64,000 nucleotides of DNA, taken from assembly GCF_028769735.1 (NCBI RefSeq), contig NC_088170.1:50997585-51061584 (forward strand), in the 5' to 3' direction. The position numbers and the translations under genes were made by a program. Of this stretch, positions 1 through 12,099 are shown in pieces (positions within the stretch are counted from its first letter, which is position 1; each line of letters begins with the position of its first letter). Source of the DNA: Zonotrichia leucophrys gambelii. Taxonomy: Eukaryota > Chordata > Aves > Passeriformes > Passerellidae. Under the pieces are notes generated by a model that ran no database searches, was not told the origin of the DNA, and saw only the letters and a program-made list of their open reading frames with translations.

Positions 1-446
1 TGAAGAACCAAGGCCATTCCTGCCATGTTGGCAGGGGCCTGGGGGTGCAGGGGAAGTTGGGGGACACAGCTGGGACAGGTGACCCCAACTGAACCAAGGG
101 ATATTCCAGATAATATGGCATCATGCTCAGTGTATAAAGTGGATGGAAGAAGGAGGAAAGGGGAAATGTTTCAAGTGATGGCACTTGTCTTCACGAGTCA
201 CTGTTACCTGTGACAGGGCCCTGCTCTCCTGGGGATGGCTGAACACCTGCCTGCCAATGGAAAATGGTGAAAGAATTCCTAGTTTTGCTTTGCTTGTGTG
301 TACAGCTTTTTCTTTATCTATTAAACTGTCTTTATCTCAACCCAGGAGTTGTTTAGCTTTACTTTTCCAATTTCCTCCCCAGTCCTGTGGTGTGTGAGTG
401 GGCAGCTGTGTGATACCTGGGGCTGGCTGGGGTCAAACCACACCAA
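1..446 (+). mobile_element. Endogenous retrovirus LTR, 5' end cut by window edge
   Basis: This is a long terminal repeat of an avian endogenous retrovirus, without internal genes. The visible order is promoter-like: TATAAAG at 133-139, a polyadenylation signal ATTAAA at 320-325, then about 120 bp ending in a GGGGTCAAACCACACCA-like terminus near 446. That order fits U3-R-U5 in plus orientation. The text matches my memory of a common avian LTR family whose end reads GCTGGGGTTAAACCAC. The start lies outside the window, so target duplication cannot be tested. No gag, pol or env follows; a 72-bp minisatellite does. It is probably a solo or truncated LTR. Family assignment (ERVL-like) is from memory and uncertain; the LTR call is firmer. 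Confidence 0.78.
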
Positions 447-645
447 CAGGAAGCTCCATCTGTCCCAGTGCATCTCTCTGGGGAATACCCTGGGTCTGTG
501 GGGGTTAAACCACACCAATAGGAAGCTCCATCTGTCCCAGTGCATCTCTCTGGGGAATACCCTGGGTCTGTGGGGGTTAAACCACACCAATAGGAAGCTC
601 CATCTGTCCCAGTGCATCTCTCTGGGAAATACCCTGGGTCTGTGG
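435..645. repeat. 72-bp minisatellite, about 2.9 copies
   Basis: Units start at 435, 507 and 579 with an exact 72-bp period. Copies 1 and 2 differ at one visible base, and copy 3 differs from copy 2 at one more over its length, so the array is young or homogenised. Each unit contains the LTR-terminus-like string TTAAACCACACCA, so the array appears to have grown from the 3' end of the adjoining LTR. Because 72 is a multiple of three and the unit lacks stops in several frames, open frames of 111-143 codons run through it on both strands. I regard these as by-products, not genes. Confidence 0.92.
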
Positions 646-1561
646 ACTGTGGGGGGACTGTGGTTAGACTGGGGAATGCTCTGACAAACCCCCACAATGT
701 AAGAAACTGCAGGTTACCACTTCTGAGACTGTGCCTCAGGCAAAACTTCTGTGGTTGCTTCTCAGCTGAAAAGCTAAGAGAAAAGCACATTTATAACTCA
801 GATCCATGCATACCAGACTGAGCTATTGGTGCACTTCTTGTGCCAATTATCCTGTATATAGTTTCCCATCACCTTACTGAAGCCAAATTCTGTTTGGAAT
901 GTAATGCATTCATAAGGCAAGTAAATCATGAACATTAGTTATGCATGAGTTTTTTGCAGTTATTTAGTGCATTTTGCAACATAATATTTGTGATATCCTT
1001 CTTTTAATCTATATGAGTTAGTGGCTAATAACAACCTATAGTTAAAGAGCATAAACCAAATTACCTATAGTTAAAAAGCATTATCTTAGCCATTCCCATG
1101 AAAACATTAACAATAACCATCTCTGTGAGTAAATTATAAAACCTCTTGTGTATTTTATGGGTTCTTGGTTTGATAAGCAGCAAATTAATCTAATTAAACA
1201 TTAAGAAAATTCATGTTTTACCCCTGGAACTTGGTGATCAAAAGGTGAGAAATTTGTGCAGACAATAAGCACAATAGCTAAGGGAAAAGATAGAAACAAA
1301 ACTATTAATAGATGAAATGGAGTTTATAAAATCCAATAGATATGCATAACCCAGCCTAAAGGTTTATTGAGTTGATGTGTTTTCTTTGCCTGCCTTTCTT
1401 CCTTCCTACCTCCCTTCTTTTTTAAATGCTACATTTTATTGATAAAAAAGTAATGAATAATGAATTAGTAACTTTCATGCTGAAGGACTTCAAATATATA
1501 TTTTAGGTATAAAACTGAAATATGCGAAATTCAGATAAAGTCGCATGGTCAGAGGCTCATT
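646..1561. other. Gene-free unique sequence
   Basis: No gene or known repeat is seen. The one local structure is a two-copy tandem duplication with a 29-bp period: ACCTATAGTTAAAGAGCA at 1034 recurs with one change at 1063. The rest is AT-rich, and a CT-rich patch lies at about 1389-1420. Confidence 0.6.
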
Positions 1562-1823
1562 TCACAGAATCAAAAAATCATAGAATTTTTAAGTTTGGAA
1601 GATCTGGAGATCATCTAAGATCATCTAACCAACCCTTCTGCTAAGACAGGGTCACCTGGAGCAGGTGACACAGGAATGAGCACATGTGGATTTTTAATGT
1701 CTCCAGAAAGAGAAACTCCCAGTCCCTGGCAGGCTGTTCTAGTGCTCTGCCACCCCCAATGTAAAGAAATTCTTCCTCATGTTGAGGTGAAACTTGTGTT
1801 TTTACCTATAGCCATTATTCTCT
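1562..1823 (-). mobile_element. CR1 LINE fragment, 3' end
   Basis: This is the 3' untranslated part of a CR1 non-LTR retrotransposon in minus orientation. It opens with ACAGAATCA and ATCATAGAAT, the reverse complement of the CR1 3' terminal repeat. It continues with the usual order: GGAAGATCTGGAGATCATCT, a CCAACCCTTCTGC block, AGTCCCTGGCAGGCTGTTCT, and AAAGAAATTCTTCCTCAT. It is 5'-truncated like most CR1 copies and carries no coding sequence. The many differences from the family pattern suggest an old insertion. Confidence 0.82.
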
Positions 1824-3450
1824 TCTTTGTAATGTAATAAAATACTTAAGATATGCAGAAAGAGCTTATAGGCATACTATGAAGTACACCTATAAAGTAG
1901 CTTGCATTTTTAATTTAATTTTTTTACTTATTTGTATTTTCAGTGCAAATACACACACTCTCCAATCTTTTCCTGTGTATTTACAGATAAATCTTGTCTT
2001 TAATCACAACATTTCAGAAAAATATTTCTCTTATTTCTGTCTGTGTGAGGTGGTATGCATGCATACAGATGGTGACAGAAAAGAGGTGTGTGTTTATAAT
2101 TTCTGTCCATTTCAGGCACATATTTTTTGTTTGGCATAATTCCTTGTCATTTTAGGCTTTACTGTTGATGAAGTTATTTACCTCACCTGGGCTGTTGCTT
2201 ATGTGGTTTTGGGTTATTTGCTCTGTTTGTTTGATTTGTTTGTTTTGGTTTCTTTTTCAATGAGCTATTGGGTACAGCTAAGACAATACATTGTGACTTC
2301 ATTTGGTTTGTGTATCTGTATGTAGGTAGTGAGAAAAATGTCAGTAGCCATCCATTCAATCTGAAATCTGTGGTATGAAAAAACCAAAGAAAATTGTTAC
2401 AGTCCTGGGTTGTGAATTCGTCTTCGATACTTCTTGTTTTCTTATTCTGAGGAGCAGAATGTTCTGCCTTCATTGACACCACAAAAGAAGAACAAATTCC
2501 TATGAGAAGGTGGGCACAGAAAAGGAGAACTTACTGGGCATAATCAAGTAGGTATTTTGGAGGAAAAACAAAAACCATGAAAAAAAATCAGTTCAGCTTT
2601 CTTGTTAAAACTCTGAACATGGGATTTAAACTTTATTTTAAACTTTATTTCTCTGTCTTGAATCAGCTTGAATTCCTTTTTTTCCCCCTATGCTAAATTT
2701 TGGTGGCCTTAGCAACTAAAAGCCATAGCCCATAATGGAGAAATTGAGGAATATTATTGCAGTGTGACTGATTTTCAATAATTCTGCTGGTAGCAGAGTA
2801 AAATCTATAAAAATCTCTCTGCTTGCAAAATTGCAACTGGATTGTCAACTTTTTATTCTTTTAGTTCAGAGCAAAGAGCTGCAGCATATCTTTTGTCAAA
2901 TAATACCAGAATACTCTTCTCCATCCTCATTATGACATTCTAAACAAACCTTGGAAGCTTACCAAAAAGGATAATCTGATACCAAAATAGGGGCACTGAA
3001 AAAAAACTAACTGGAAAATACATGAGTAGACCTTCACAATGCCATAGTAAACACCTTCCCCACAACCAGCAGAAAACCTCAGAGTAAATAAAATGACCTG
3101 AATATGGTGTACATGAAGCAGATATCAGCTTATGCATTAGAAATATTAAAGGTTCTGATTAAATCATTATTGTAAATTCAATAGATGTTTTTTGGAGTTA
3201 TTACCATCTGAACTAAGCTTCAATAAAATTTATTTTGCATTAAAAAGAGACTGGATTCTGGAAAATTATGCTGAGCACAATAATACTTGTATTGGTAAGC
3301 TAGAGTAATATCCCTGTGGGACACAGAGGATACATCTCAGTGCATGTGTTTAAGCCTGTGCATGGGATGTAAGCTGGAACACTCTAAATTGTGGACTAAG
3401 ATCAAGTCTAGAGATCACCTACTGAGAAGTTACTCAATTGTAGCTCTATC
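1824..3450. other. Gene-free AT-rich sequence with a T/G-rich tract
   Basis: No gene is seen. A T/G-rich low-complexity tract (TTTG and TTTGG units) covers about 2202-2258. A 12-bp unit AAACTTTATTTT is repeated in tandem near 2628-2651. The remainder is ordinary AT-rich sequence. Confidence 0.6.
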
Positions 3451-3493
3451 TTTTAGCCAAGGCAAGTATTAACAATACTTGCCTTGGCTAAAA
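3451..3493. repeat. Perfect inverted repeat, 20-bp arms, 3-nt loop
   Basis: The left arm TTTTAGCCAAGGCAAGTATT (3451-3470) is exactly reverse-complementary to the right arm (3474-3493), separated by AAC. Pairing stops at 3450/3494. Nothing around it marks a mobile element or an RNA gene. It could form a cruciform in DNA or a tight hairpin if transcribed. Confidence 0.95.
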
Positions 3494-6404
3494 TCTTAAT
3501 CACATAAATCACAGAAAAACAATCTTATACATTCACAAGTTTTTGGAAGGTGTGTGTGACAAATGGGGATCAAAATCCTACAGCATAGAGATGGATGGTG
3601 AAGACTTTCTTCTGATTATTTCTGTAGAATTAGAAAAGGATCAAAATAAACTGTTCCTTTTGGTGGCTTCTGCAACAGCAGACAAAAAAATGGTTCTTGT
3701 ACAGTTCTTGTGTTTGGCTTTGATCTGAGGACTGAGATAACTACTTCTGCGCAGTCCCTGGAGAGCTATAGTTATCTTGGCATTCAATTTATTTGAAAGA
3801 ATAAATTTGAAAGAAAACCTGAAAAACGTCAATGCTGTCTTACACAGAATTTGTGTGTTAGCTCAGATAAAGTGGAATGGCTCTAAGGTGTACAGTCATG
3901 TGAAAAACCTCGTAAGTGAGGATGTTTAGCCTGATACTGCATCCTTAACAGACAGAAAAAATTCTAAAGCTGGATAAACTTTTTGATGGACTCTATACAA
4001 CAATGAGAAATTAAATGCTATATGGATTAAAAATCAGTCAATTTTTTTTAATAGGGGCCTTTGCTGAAACTGTCAGGTGGAGCAGAGTTCACTGTGCTTC
4101 TCTCAGCAGAATCAGGAATCAAATTGTGTAGCTGGTACTGTAGGGAAAAAAAGCCACCAGATGGATATGCAATAAAGAAAAACATACAGATTTTTTTTTC
4201 TCAAACATATCTAAGAACAGTTGTTTGTGTCATTTCTAATAAAATCATGAAAGAATAGCAACAGCAGAAGCTCGGAAGAAATCTGGATGGAAAAAATCCC
4301 CCCCAAAATTGTAATGATGTACGACTAGATGAACTCCGGGGGCTTGTAAATAGTTAAACTTAAATCAGACTGAGACATTTCCATTAACCTTAAACTTTAT
4401 CCAGCTTTTCTTACAGTAACCTTTCTTTATGGTGAGTTTCCATGTCACTAAATCCTGCTTTAGTTCCAACACATAATAAAGGCTTCCTTGTTCATAATGG
4501 ATCATATTTTTGGCAATTTTTTAAGTTGCATAATACTTATGACAAATAATAGAAATAATTTCTCATGGAAAACAGTAGCCCAAGAAGTATAGGTTGTTGC
4601 AATTAGATTTATCTGTAAAATCTTTCCTCCCTCCCTGGGAACTAAGAACTTTTTGGCTTACTACAAAAATTCTGAAATCTACCATGCTGCAAGGAAAGAG
4701 CTTGATCAAGAAGAAAGCTGTAAACCATAGACAATGTATTAAAATGATGAAAAAATCGTTCCAAACAGTGGGATTGTTACTTTCTGAGTCTGTTACAAGT
4801 TCATTCAATCTCTAGGAAATGAGACCCAGCTTTAGCAGGACTGCTGCAGCATGCAGTAAGAAAAGACCCAAGGAAATCAGAGCTCCACAGAAGGGCTGTC
4901 ACACAGAATGACACTCATGGAGCAGAATCAGCTGCTTCAAGCAGGCAGCATCAGTAGGGAAGAAGCTGCAGCACAAACAAACATGACTTTTAGCTCCATT
5001 AGCTTCTGAGGGGGAAACGATCAAATACAACATTTAGGAAAGCTCTCATTTCCAGCCTAGCAAATCAGTAACTGAGTATTGCAATTAAGGAAGAACATTT
5101 CCTTGACAAGGATCGACTGTGAATCTTAAAATAGTTTTAAAAATTTGAAAGTAAGGAAGCAGCAGCTGTGGATAGCAACAGTTGTTTCCTTTTAGCTGGA
5201 GTCATAGATTTGCTTTCTACTTGGCATTCACACTCAGCTCACCACTCTGCTGTGCTGCAGTAGTTCTTTCCCCACTAGCTGAAGAAATCTATGCAATAAA
5301 ATGAATTCTGAGTGACTTGCTTTTCCCCAAAGAGTTCATAAATCCTTTAAAGGTTTATGAATCTTCTTTCACATTTCTCATAGGGTAAAATTACTGACTG
5401 AAACAAAGTTGGATGGGAAATGATTTTGCAATACCTAGTCCAATGGCTCAAGAATATCCAAGGAGCGCAGTAAAAAAAGTATCTTCAGAGTAATCTTCAT
5501 TTTTGCCCTGTTTCATTGCCAAAGGAGTCTTATTCACTGTCCATGGAGGTCATAGAACTTTAGATCCTCATTTTTTAGTAACTTCATGCAATTAATTGAT
5601 TTCACTAGAAAAAGAAGAGAAATATGTGTCCCTATAGATTTGGTGCATCAGGCTGCCAGATATAGCAATGAATTGCAAATACAAAACTGTTATCCACATA
5701 ACAAAACACCAAACTAAGTATTTTTTCTCTCAGCCATAGCTATTCTGTTCTGCTTTGGTTTTGTTTTGGATTTATTCTGAGTATTTTCTTTGTTTGCCAG
5801 ATACTAAGCAAATACTGAATTCAAATGCCTTGAGTTCAGCATTTGTGATGCTCTCTGCCTTTCTGTTTCCCTCACATTCTCTAGCTATTGAGTTTACTGG
5901 TGGCGATGTAGCTGAGCAAGGAAGAAACATGTAATGCGCTTCACAGAAATGTCTAGCTTGGTGGAGGGGTGGAAAATTAAACATGACTGAGACTAGGATA
6001 CCTTTTATTCCATAGGTAGAGACAGGTAGGAAACCATTTGGACTTCAACAAATTTTTTTTTTTATTAGCTTTTGCCCTGTGTGATATACTTGAAATGAAA
6101 ACTATTTCTGAAGATGATATTAAAATGTTGCCAGCTGCATCTATAGTTCACATAATGCAGTTATTGAAAAATCCAGCCTGGCTATTGATTGTTACCATTG
6201 TTTTAGAAGCTATGTGACTGTTTAGCCATGGAATTAAATGTTTCAAGTATATACATTTTAAGGTGCTGTGGTTGATAAGAAAGACAGGTTTGGCTATTTC
6301 AAAAAGCTCCTTACTACAGGGAAGACTTAGGAAGCTTTTTCACAGAAAGTACCAGAACATATAGTATTTTAGTTTACAAGCATGAAGGCCATATGACAAG
6401 ATGT
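3494..6404. other. Gene-free unique sequence
   Basis: No gene, LTR or CR1 tail is recognised here. Open frames on both strands near 4563-4815 overlap each other and show no domain. About 4810-4990 is a slightly GC-richer stretch with repeated GCAGCA and CTGC motifs and no identifiable family. Confidence 0.55.
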
Positions 6405-6510
6405 CTGTATGTATATGCATATACCGACACAATGTATATATGTATAAAGATAGGTTTATATAATACATAAAAATAGATATGCACCCATATGTTCATATAT
6501 GATGTACACT
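6405..6510. repeat. Degenerate TA/TG-rich low-complexity tract
   Basis: Interrupted TATG, TATA and ACAT units run through this stretch. It is a decayed microsatellite rather than a clean array. Confidence 0.6.
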
Positions 6511-6859
6511 GTATATCCATTCATCCACATACAAGATTCTCTCAAGAGTTATTTCTGTTTCCAACAAGGAAAAAGACTTGTAGAAAAGCAGCATCCACCA
6601 TGCCCCAGCACTAACAGATGCACCACCTGTTTATTGAGGTTTGTTTCCTCACTTGAATCTTATTTTGTACACAGGCTCAGGCTGTACTTCCTTTCTGGCA
6701 TGCATTTTCATACCAAGTAATTGCCATGATCCAGCAAGACATAAATCAGGTTCATAGTCCAAAGGCCAGATTCTGCTTATCCCTCCACAGCTCACCATGA
6801 AGTTTCCTTTTTCCTCTTTTTGTCTATGTTCACACAAAACTAAGCAGCGCTCAGAAAGG

Positions 6860-7090
6860 AGGGAGAGATGCTTTTGTCTCACTTCATGGGCAGGACAAGG
6901 GGAGGATTTGCCAGGGCAGAAGGCAGGAGCCCTCCTGGGGGACACAAGGGCAGCAGCAGGAGCAGTGCAGCTGGGTGTGAGCACATGGGGGATGCTGCTG
7001 CACGGCAGGATTCGGCTGTGTGGGGTGGGACAGGCAGGGAGCAGACATCACCCTCGGCAGGGGAGGAAGAAGAGGAGGAAGGTTATCCTT
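6860..7090. other. GC- and purine-rich block with overlapping open frames
   Basis: This block is clearly richer in G and C than its surroundings, with runs such as GGGGGACACAAGGGCAGCAG and GGAGGAAGAAGAGGAGGAAG. Four overlapping open frames of 71-126 codons cover it on both strands, as expected when GC content lowers stop-codon frequency. Their translations show no domain, signal peptide or membrane segment. It could be an old exon, an unrecognised repeat or a regulatory element. I see nothing that decides between these. Confidence 0.4.
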
Positions 7091-10000
7091 CCCAATCAAG
7101 AGGGAGAATTAAATTACACTTTAAAGTCTTCTTGGGGTGCTCACATGCAGGGAATCAGAGGGAGGCAGAGACCCTGACAGTGCTCACCACTCTGTCCTGG
7201 CATCTGTCTTATGTGATGTATATGATGTGATAAGATATGACCCATCAGTGGGTAAAGAAGAGCTGAACCAAGAAGACACAGTGCTTCCCTACTGATAAAA
7301 TACTCCTTTGTAGGTGCGTGTTATTTTTCTTCAAAGCTCTTTTAGCTTTCTCACACTGTTTCTGTCCTTTCAGATACTCTTACTTAAGTAACTGAAACTT
7401 AGATTTGGCATTTTTCATGAAAATATATCTTCATGCTTCAAAACATTTCCTTTAGCAAGACAAAATAAATTTTAGTGAGCTTCCTAGGATTCATTTCTTT
7501 ACATAGACTGGAATTTTTTTTGCCAACAAAAGCAATTTCATTTTGCCAGTAACTCTGTAAGGCTGCTACTGAGACAGCATAAAGTGAATATTAAACATTC
7601 GCCAAGAAAACATCTAAAGGCTCATATGTAAAACAGGGATTTATAATCTGATAATTAAAATTTGCAGAGAGCGTGTTTCTGGGGGGTGACCCTATTCCTG
7701 TTAGTTTTTAACTCCTTGCCAGCCTTAATTTCACAAATGCATTGTCTTTTTTTTACATTTTAGCATAACAAAATAACACAACATGGTTATAATTACAGTG
7801 TCTCCCCAAGGCAATTATCCAGAAATAAAGGACAATTAATATGTGATCTGGTCTTGGACCATCCAGTCAACCATGGCAGAGCACTTTTGAAAAAGGTAAT
7901 TGGTAAGATACTTTTTCAACAATGAAAGAATTCAGATGACAACAAACCAGCAACAGATCAAAGGTGTGCAACAGCAGCGACACAATGTGCATTTTAAAAA
8001 GGGAGCTACAATTCTGAAATATGAAATATATTCTGAAAGCTGAAATATTTAGGAGATCAGAAATAAAAAATAAAATTTCTGGCCTGTAAAGAAATGAAAA
8101 AGCTTTTCATAATAAACTTCTTCTTTTGTGGCCAGTACCTACTTAGTCTTTTGAAATGTCCATTGTGCACAGAAACTATTTGGTTTTAGGTTAAGTCAAC
8201 ATAAGCTTTCTGAGGTAGGATTTTGGACTTCAATAGGATAGAAACATCAGGTTTTTCCAGGTAACAATTTTTAAAGCCATATTCAAAGTAAAATATAAAT
8301 ACGTTCAAATTAATTTTTCTTAAATTCCTAAAATATTTTTTAGTCTCTAAAAGACTCCCATACCAAACAAAAAAATTTGAGCATTAAAATCTCTTCTAGA
8401 GAGTATTTCAGTGCATCTATAGCTAGAGCTTTGCACAGCTGATGAAAGGCATAAGGAGGAGTTAGGAAAATCAACTCTTATTGAGCTCCATAATTTCTAA
8501 GAAACAATAGTATTCCCTTATAGAAGGCTTTGGCTCAGGAGTCTATTCTAAACCAATTGTGGTATAGTTTGGTGGGATGTTATTATGACCATAGAACAGT
8601 AAAATGCTACTACATTACATCTTTTTAATATTAAAACTAACTTAAGAGATTTTATTTATTAATTTTATGAATAACATAAGGATAAGGTTTCCATATATCT
8701 CAAGGTTACTTTTAATTGTGGATTTGCTGTTTTGCATATGTAATCATTTGTGTCTGTAAAAACCCAGGAATGTCTATTTCCTTAGTGATTTTTTCAATCC
8801 TTCATGCCAAATGTATTGTCCAGCCCCAACATAAGCTTTGCTGGGAGTCAGCAGTCTCAGCAGCTAATAGCCAGAAAATATTTAATTCACTCAGAATATA
8901 AAAGCAAGATTGTTGTGCATCACCCCATTTAGGAAGAGCTTTTTAAAAGACCTTTTATGACAGGTAACAGCTGGTTTAAGGAGAGGAGGACCTGGTTTCA
9001 GAGGGCCAAGGATTAAATCATCATTTTAAAGAAACCTTTTGCAGCCTGACTATTTTAAAGTTTGTATTTCACATCTTAGAATTATTGGATACTCCAAAAC
9101 TCCAAATTTCTATTGTGGTACACTTTCCTCCCTTTTCCCCATGCAATTCCCTAATTCTCCATTCTCATAGCAAGTGGATGCCTCTTACCAAGATGAAACC
9201 ATGACATTATGTGCAAGTTTCTTGAGTGATTTGTACAGGAATGTGACATCACCAGAGTGGTTCAGTAAACCCCTCAAAAAGGAAGATGGGGAAATTAAAT
9301 CTCTTTTCCATAAAACTGTTTGGTAGCTTTTATTAAATTCAAGCATTTGCACAACTTACTGTCCTGCAGCACCCATCCTTAGCATCCAACACTAATGTGT
9401 TGGTTTCTATAAAAAAAGGCAACACTTTCAGAGTGTAAAATCTCAGAATGCAGCAGTGAATTTAAATGAGCATGAAGCAATTGGAAAGAAGTTAATATTT
9501 CAAGATTGGCTGTTTGATGAGACTGGGTAGCATTCATTCAGTATGTGCTGCTACTCCTTAGTACCAAATTTAAAAATTCATACCCAGCAGATGCTAAAAG
9601 GCTATGGTCGTATTTCTACAACTGAAATATTGTATGTTAGGTACATTTCACTGTGATTCAATTCCAGCTTCAGGCTTATTACATTCAGGAGTGACAAAGC
9701 ACATATCATTTTCAAAACATATATAATCCATCTACCCTATTTTCTCCTGAAGAATTTTGCTGGAATAGCAAGCATCACATGTGAGTGCACCAGGACTGAA
9801 ACTGCAGTAACAGCACAGATGCATGCACCTACAACTTCTTGACATAAACTACTCATCATAAGTATTGGTAAAAAGTTTAAAATGTGTATGTTTTATTATC
9901 TTTTACAGGGTTAATTTAAAAAAAAATTAAAAATCCTTTTCAAGAGCAGTAATGTAGCACAGTGAAAAGTAGTTTTTTGCAAACCTTTGATTTATGAGAA

Positions 10001-10578
10001 ACTGTAGAAGTAATGCAAAAAATAAGAGGGACAAGCTGTCAAAAGAGAAGCCATGGTCTTTAAGTTAGGGCATCAAAACACTGCCCTGAAGATCTAGGCC
10101 CTCTTTGTGTCTGTCCCTCAGAACACACCAAAACCCACTGGACTCCTTTGAAAAGTGATTACTTAATTAAGAGGCAGCATCATAAATCAAAGTGACAGAA
10201 GGGTGGGATTACAACTGTAGAGGGAATTCTCATTCCTATATGCCTACATTGCTGATCACCTACAGGGCACAGCTATAAAGAAAATTCTCTAAGGTGGACA
10301 CAGTATTGCTTCTCAGATGCTCTTTTTTCTGCTGACATGAGTACATACTGTGTCATTACACATCAAGTAGGTTTAAGTCAATGAAGCACTTGTAGGAGGT
10401 AACTGGGTCTAGAGTGGTGAATTACTTATGCAAATGCTAATTTATTTGCAACAGTGGAAGCCTAGACAGCACTTTTGGCTGAGGAAAGAATTAAGTTGGA
10501 GTTTAAGTTTTTAAATGTAGATGTCTCCTTGTCCATTATGTGTTCGGTCTCTTCTCAATGTAAGTAAGCACAGTGGCT
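7091..10578. other. Gene-free AT-rich sequence
   Basis: No gene or recognisable transposable element is seen over 3.5 kb. The only motif I note is an octamer ATGCAAAT at 10428-10435 inside an AT-rich context (see the hunt section). Short open frames such as 8716-8901 look random. Confidence 0.55.
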
Positions 10579-11055
10579 CAGAATCACAGCATGGCTCAGG
10601 TGGAAGGGACCCCAGTGGGTCATCTGGTCCAACCGCCCTGCTCAAGCAGGGCCATCCCAGAGCACATTGCATGAGATTGTGTTTGGACACTTCTTGAATA
10701 TATCCAGTGAGGGAGACTCCACAACCTCTCTGGACAAACTGCTCCAGTGCTCAGTCACTGCACAGTGCAGAAGTTCTTCCTCATATTCAAGGTGGGGTTT
10801 TCCGTGCATCAGGTTCTGCCTGTTGCCCCTTGTCCTGTTGCTTGGCACCACCAAGCAGAGCCCTGGCTCCATCCCCTTGACGTCCTCCCTTGAGATGCTC
10901 ACAGATAGGAATGGGGTCCCCGCTCAGCTGTCTCTCCTTGAGGAGAGAAATCTAAGCCCTACCTTCTCAGCCTTTCCTTTTGCAGACGTTCTCCAGACCC
11001 TTAATTATCTTTGTAGCCCTCTGCTGCACCCACCAGGGCCAGGTAGAAAGTCCTG
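10579..11055 (-). mobile_element. CR1 LINE fragment, 3' end
   Basis: This is a 5'-truncated CR1 in minus orientation, about 480 bp of the 3' region. It starts with AGAATCACAGCATGG and continues through GGAAGGGACC, TGGTCCAACC, a TCTCTGGACAAACTGCTCCA block, AGAAGTTCTTCCTCATATTC, CTTGTCCTGTTGCTTGGCA and CTCTGCTGCACCC. All of these are recurrent CR1 3' segments read backwards. It keeps a fairly good family match, so it is younger than the copy at 1562. The 129-codon plus-strand open frame over it is an accident of the repeat. Confidence 0.92.
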
Positions 11056-12099
11056 AGTTATTCCTGCCAGATTTGGGTATATTACACTCTCTAACGCTGT
11101 CAGATACTTCAATCATTCAAACAGTGTTTCAAAATCCTGCTCTTAATGACTATTACTTACAATGATTTCCACAAAATATCTACAAGGTGTAGCAAATTCT
11201 GGACCTTTAGCTGTAAATTTATTTCAACTTGGGATAGTTTGGATAAGATTCAGTCTTTTCTTTCCTTTATCAAGATATACTGTCACCAAAACTTGGAAAA
11301 TAATTATTTTTCTGTCTGAAATTGAGTAATATTATAGAATAATATACTATTATTCTAACAAGAATGAATAGTTTAGAGCACACTATAAGAAATTATGTAA
11401 ACAAAGAAGGAAAAATTATTATCGCAAAACACCATTTAATCCATGCCTTAGGGTGAATCAGCAGTGGAAGAGTACATTAGACTAAAGAAAATAATCTGAT
11501 TGTTTCCTTCCATAGCTATTATATATTTCATACATTAAAAATCAGTGAAAATAAGTTATTTAAAATAAATTAAGTTGAAGAATATAAATTGTTCTAAATA
11601 TAAATTATTAAAATATTAAAAATATTTTTAAGGTATCTGTTATTACTATATGATATAGCCCTTTTTTCATGGAACTAAGTAATAATTCTCTTGTGCTCTT
11701 TAAGCAAAACAGGGTTTAATTGTGATGGAAACAAGCTGCCTGTATGGCAAAATAAGTGTGATTTGTACTGATTTCTACCCTTTTGATGCCAGGTCAGATC
11801 CCGTCTAAGGCGTTCTAATTCCTCTATGTATGGACAAGTCCTGCTAAAGCCAGGAGGAATTCTCTTCACAGAAGTTACTCATTTTTGGATCTCAGCTCTA
11901 GTTTTTTTGACAAATAAGAACATTATAATTGTGAAGAGAGTTCTTAGTCAACAATGAACACCATTTGCTGATCGAGTCACCTCAATAAATATAGAGGTCC
12001 TAGAGGACGGTCCTGATGCTTTAGGCATTTGTGTGTTGAGAAACAGACTTTGTTTCCAGACAAGAGAGAGACAAAAGGTGAGAAGGTAAATAAGGTATA
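11056..12099. other. Gene-free, very AT-rich sequence
   Basis: No gene is seen. AT content is extreme at 11520-11650. A small perfect inverted repeat (9-bp arms TAGAATAAT/ATTATTCTA, 5-nt spacer) lies at 11335-11357. Confidence 0.55.

Noticed and set aside
321..790. Open frames of 111-143 codons on both strands with an internal repeated peptide
   Set aside because: They exist because a 72-bp repeat without stops is read in several frames. No domain, and the same DNA is open on both strands.
10667..11056. 129-codon plus-strand open frame
   Set aside because: It lies wholly within a minus-strand CR1 3' region, which is non-coding.
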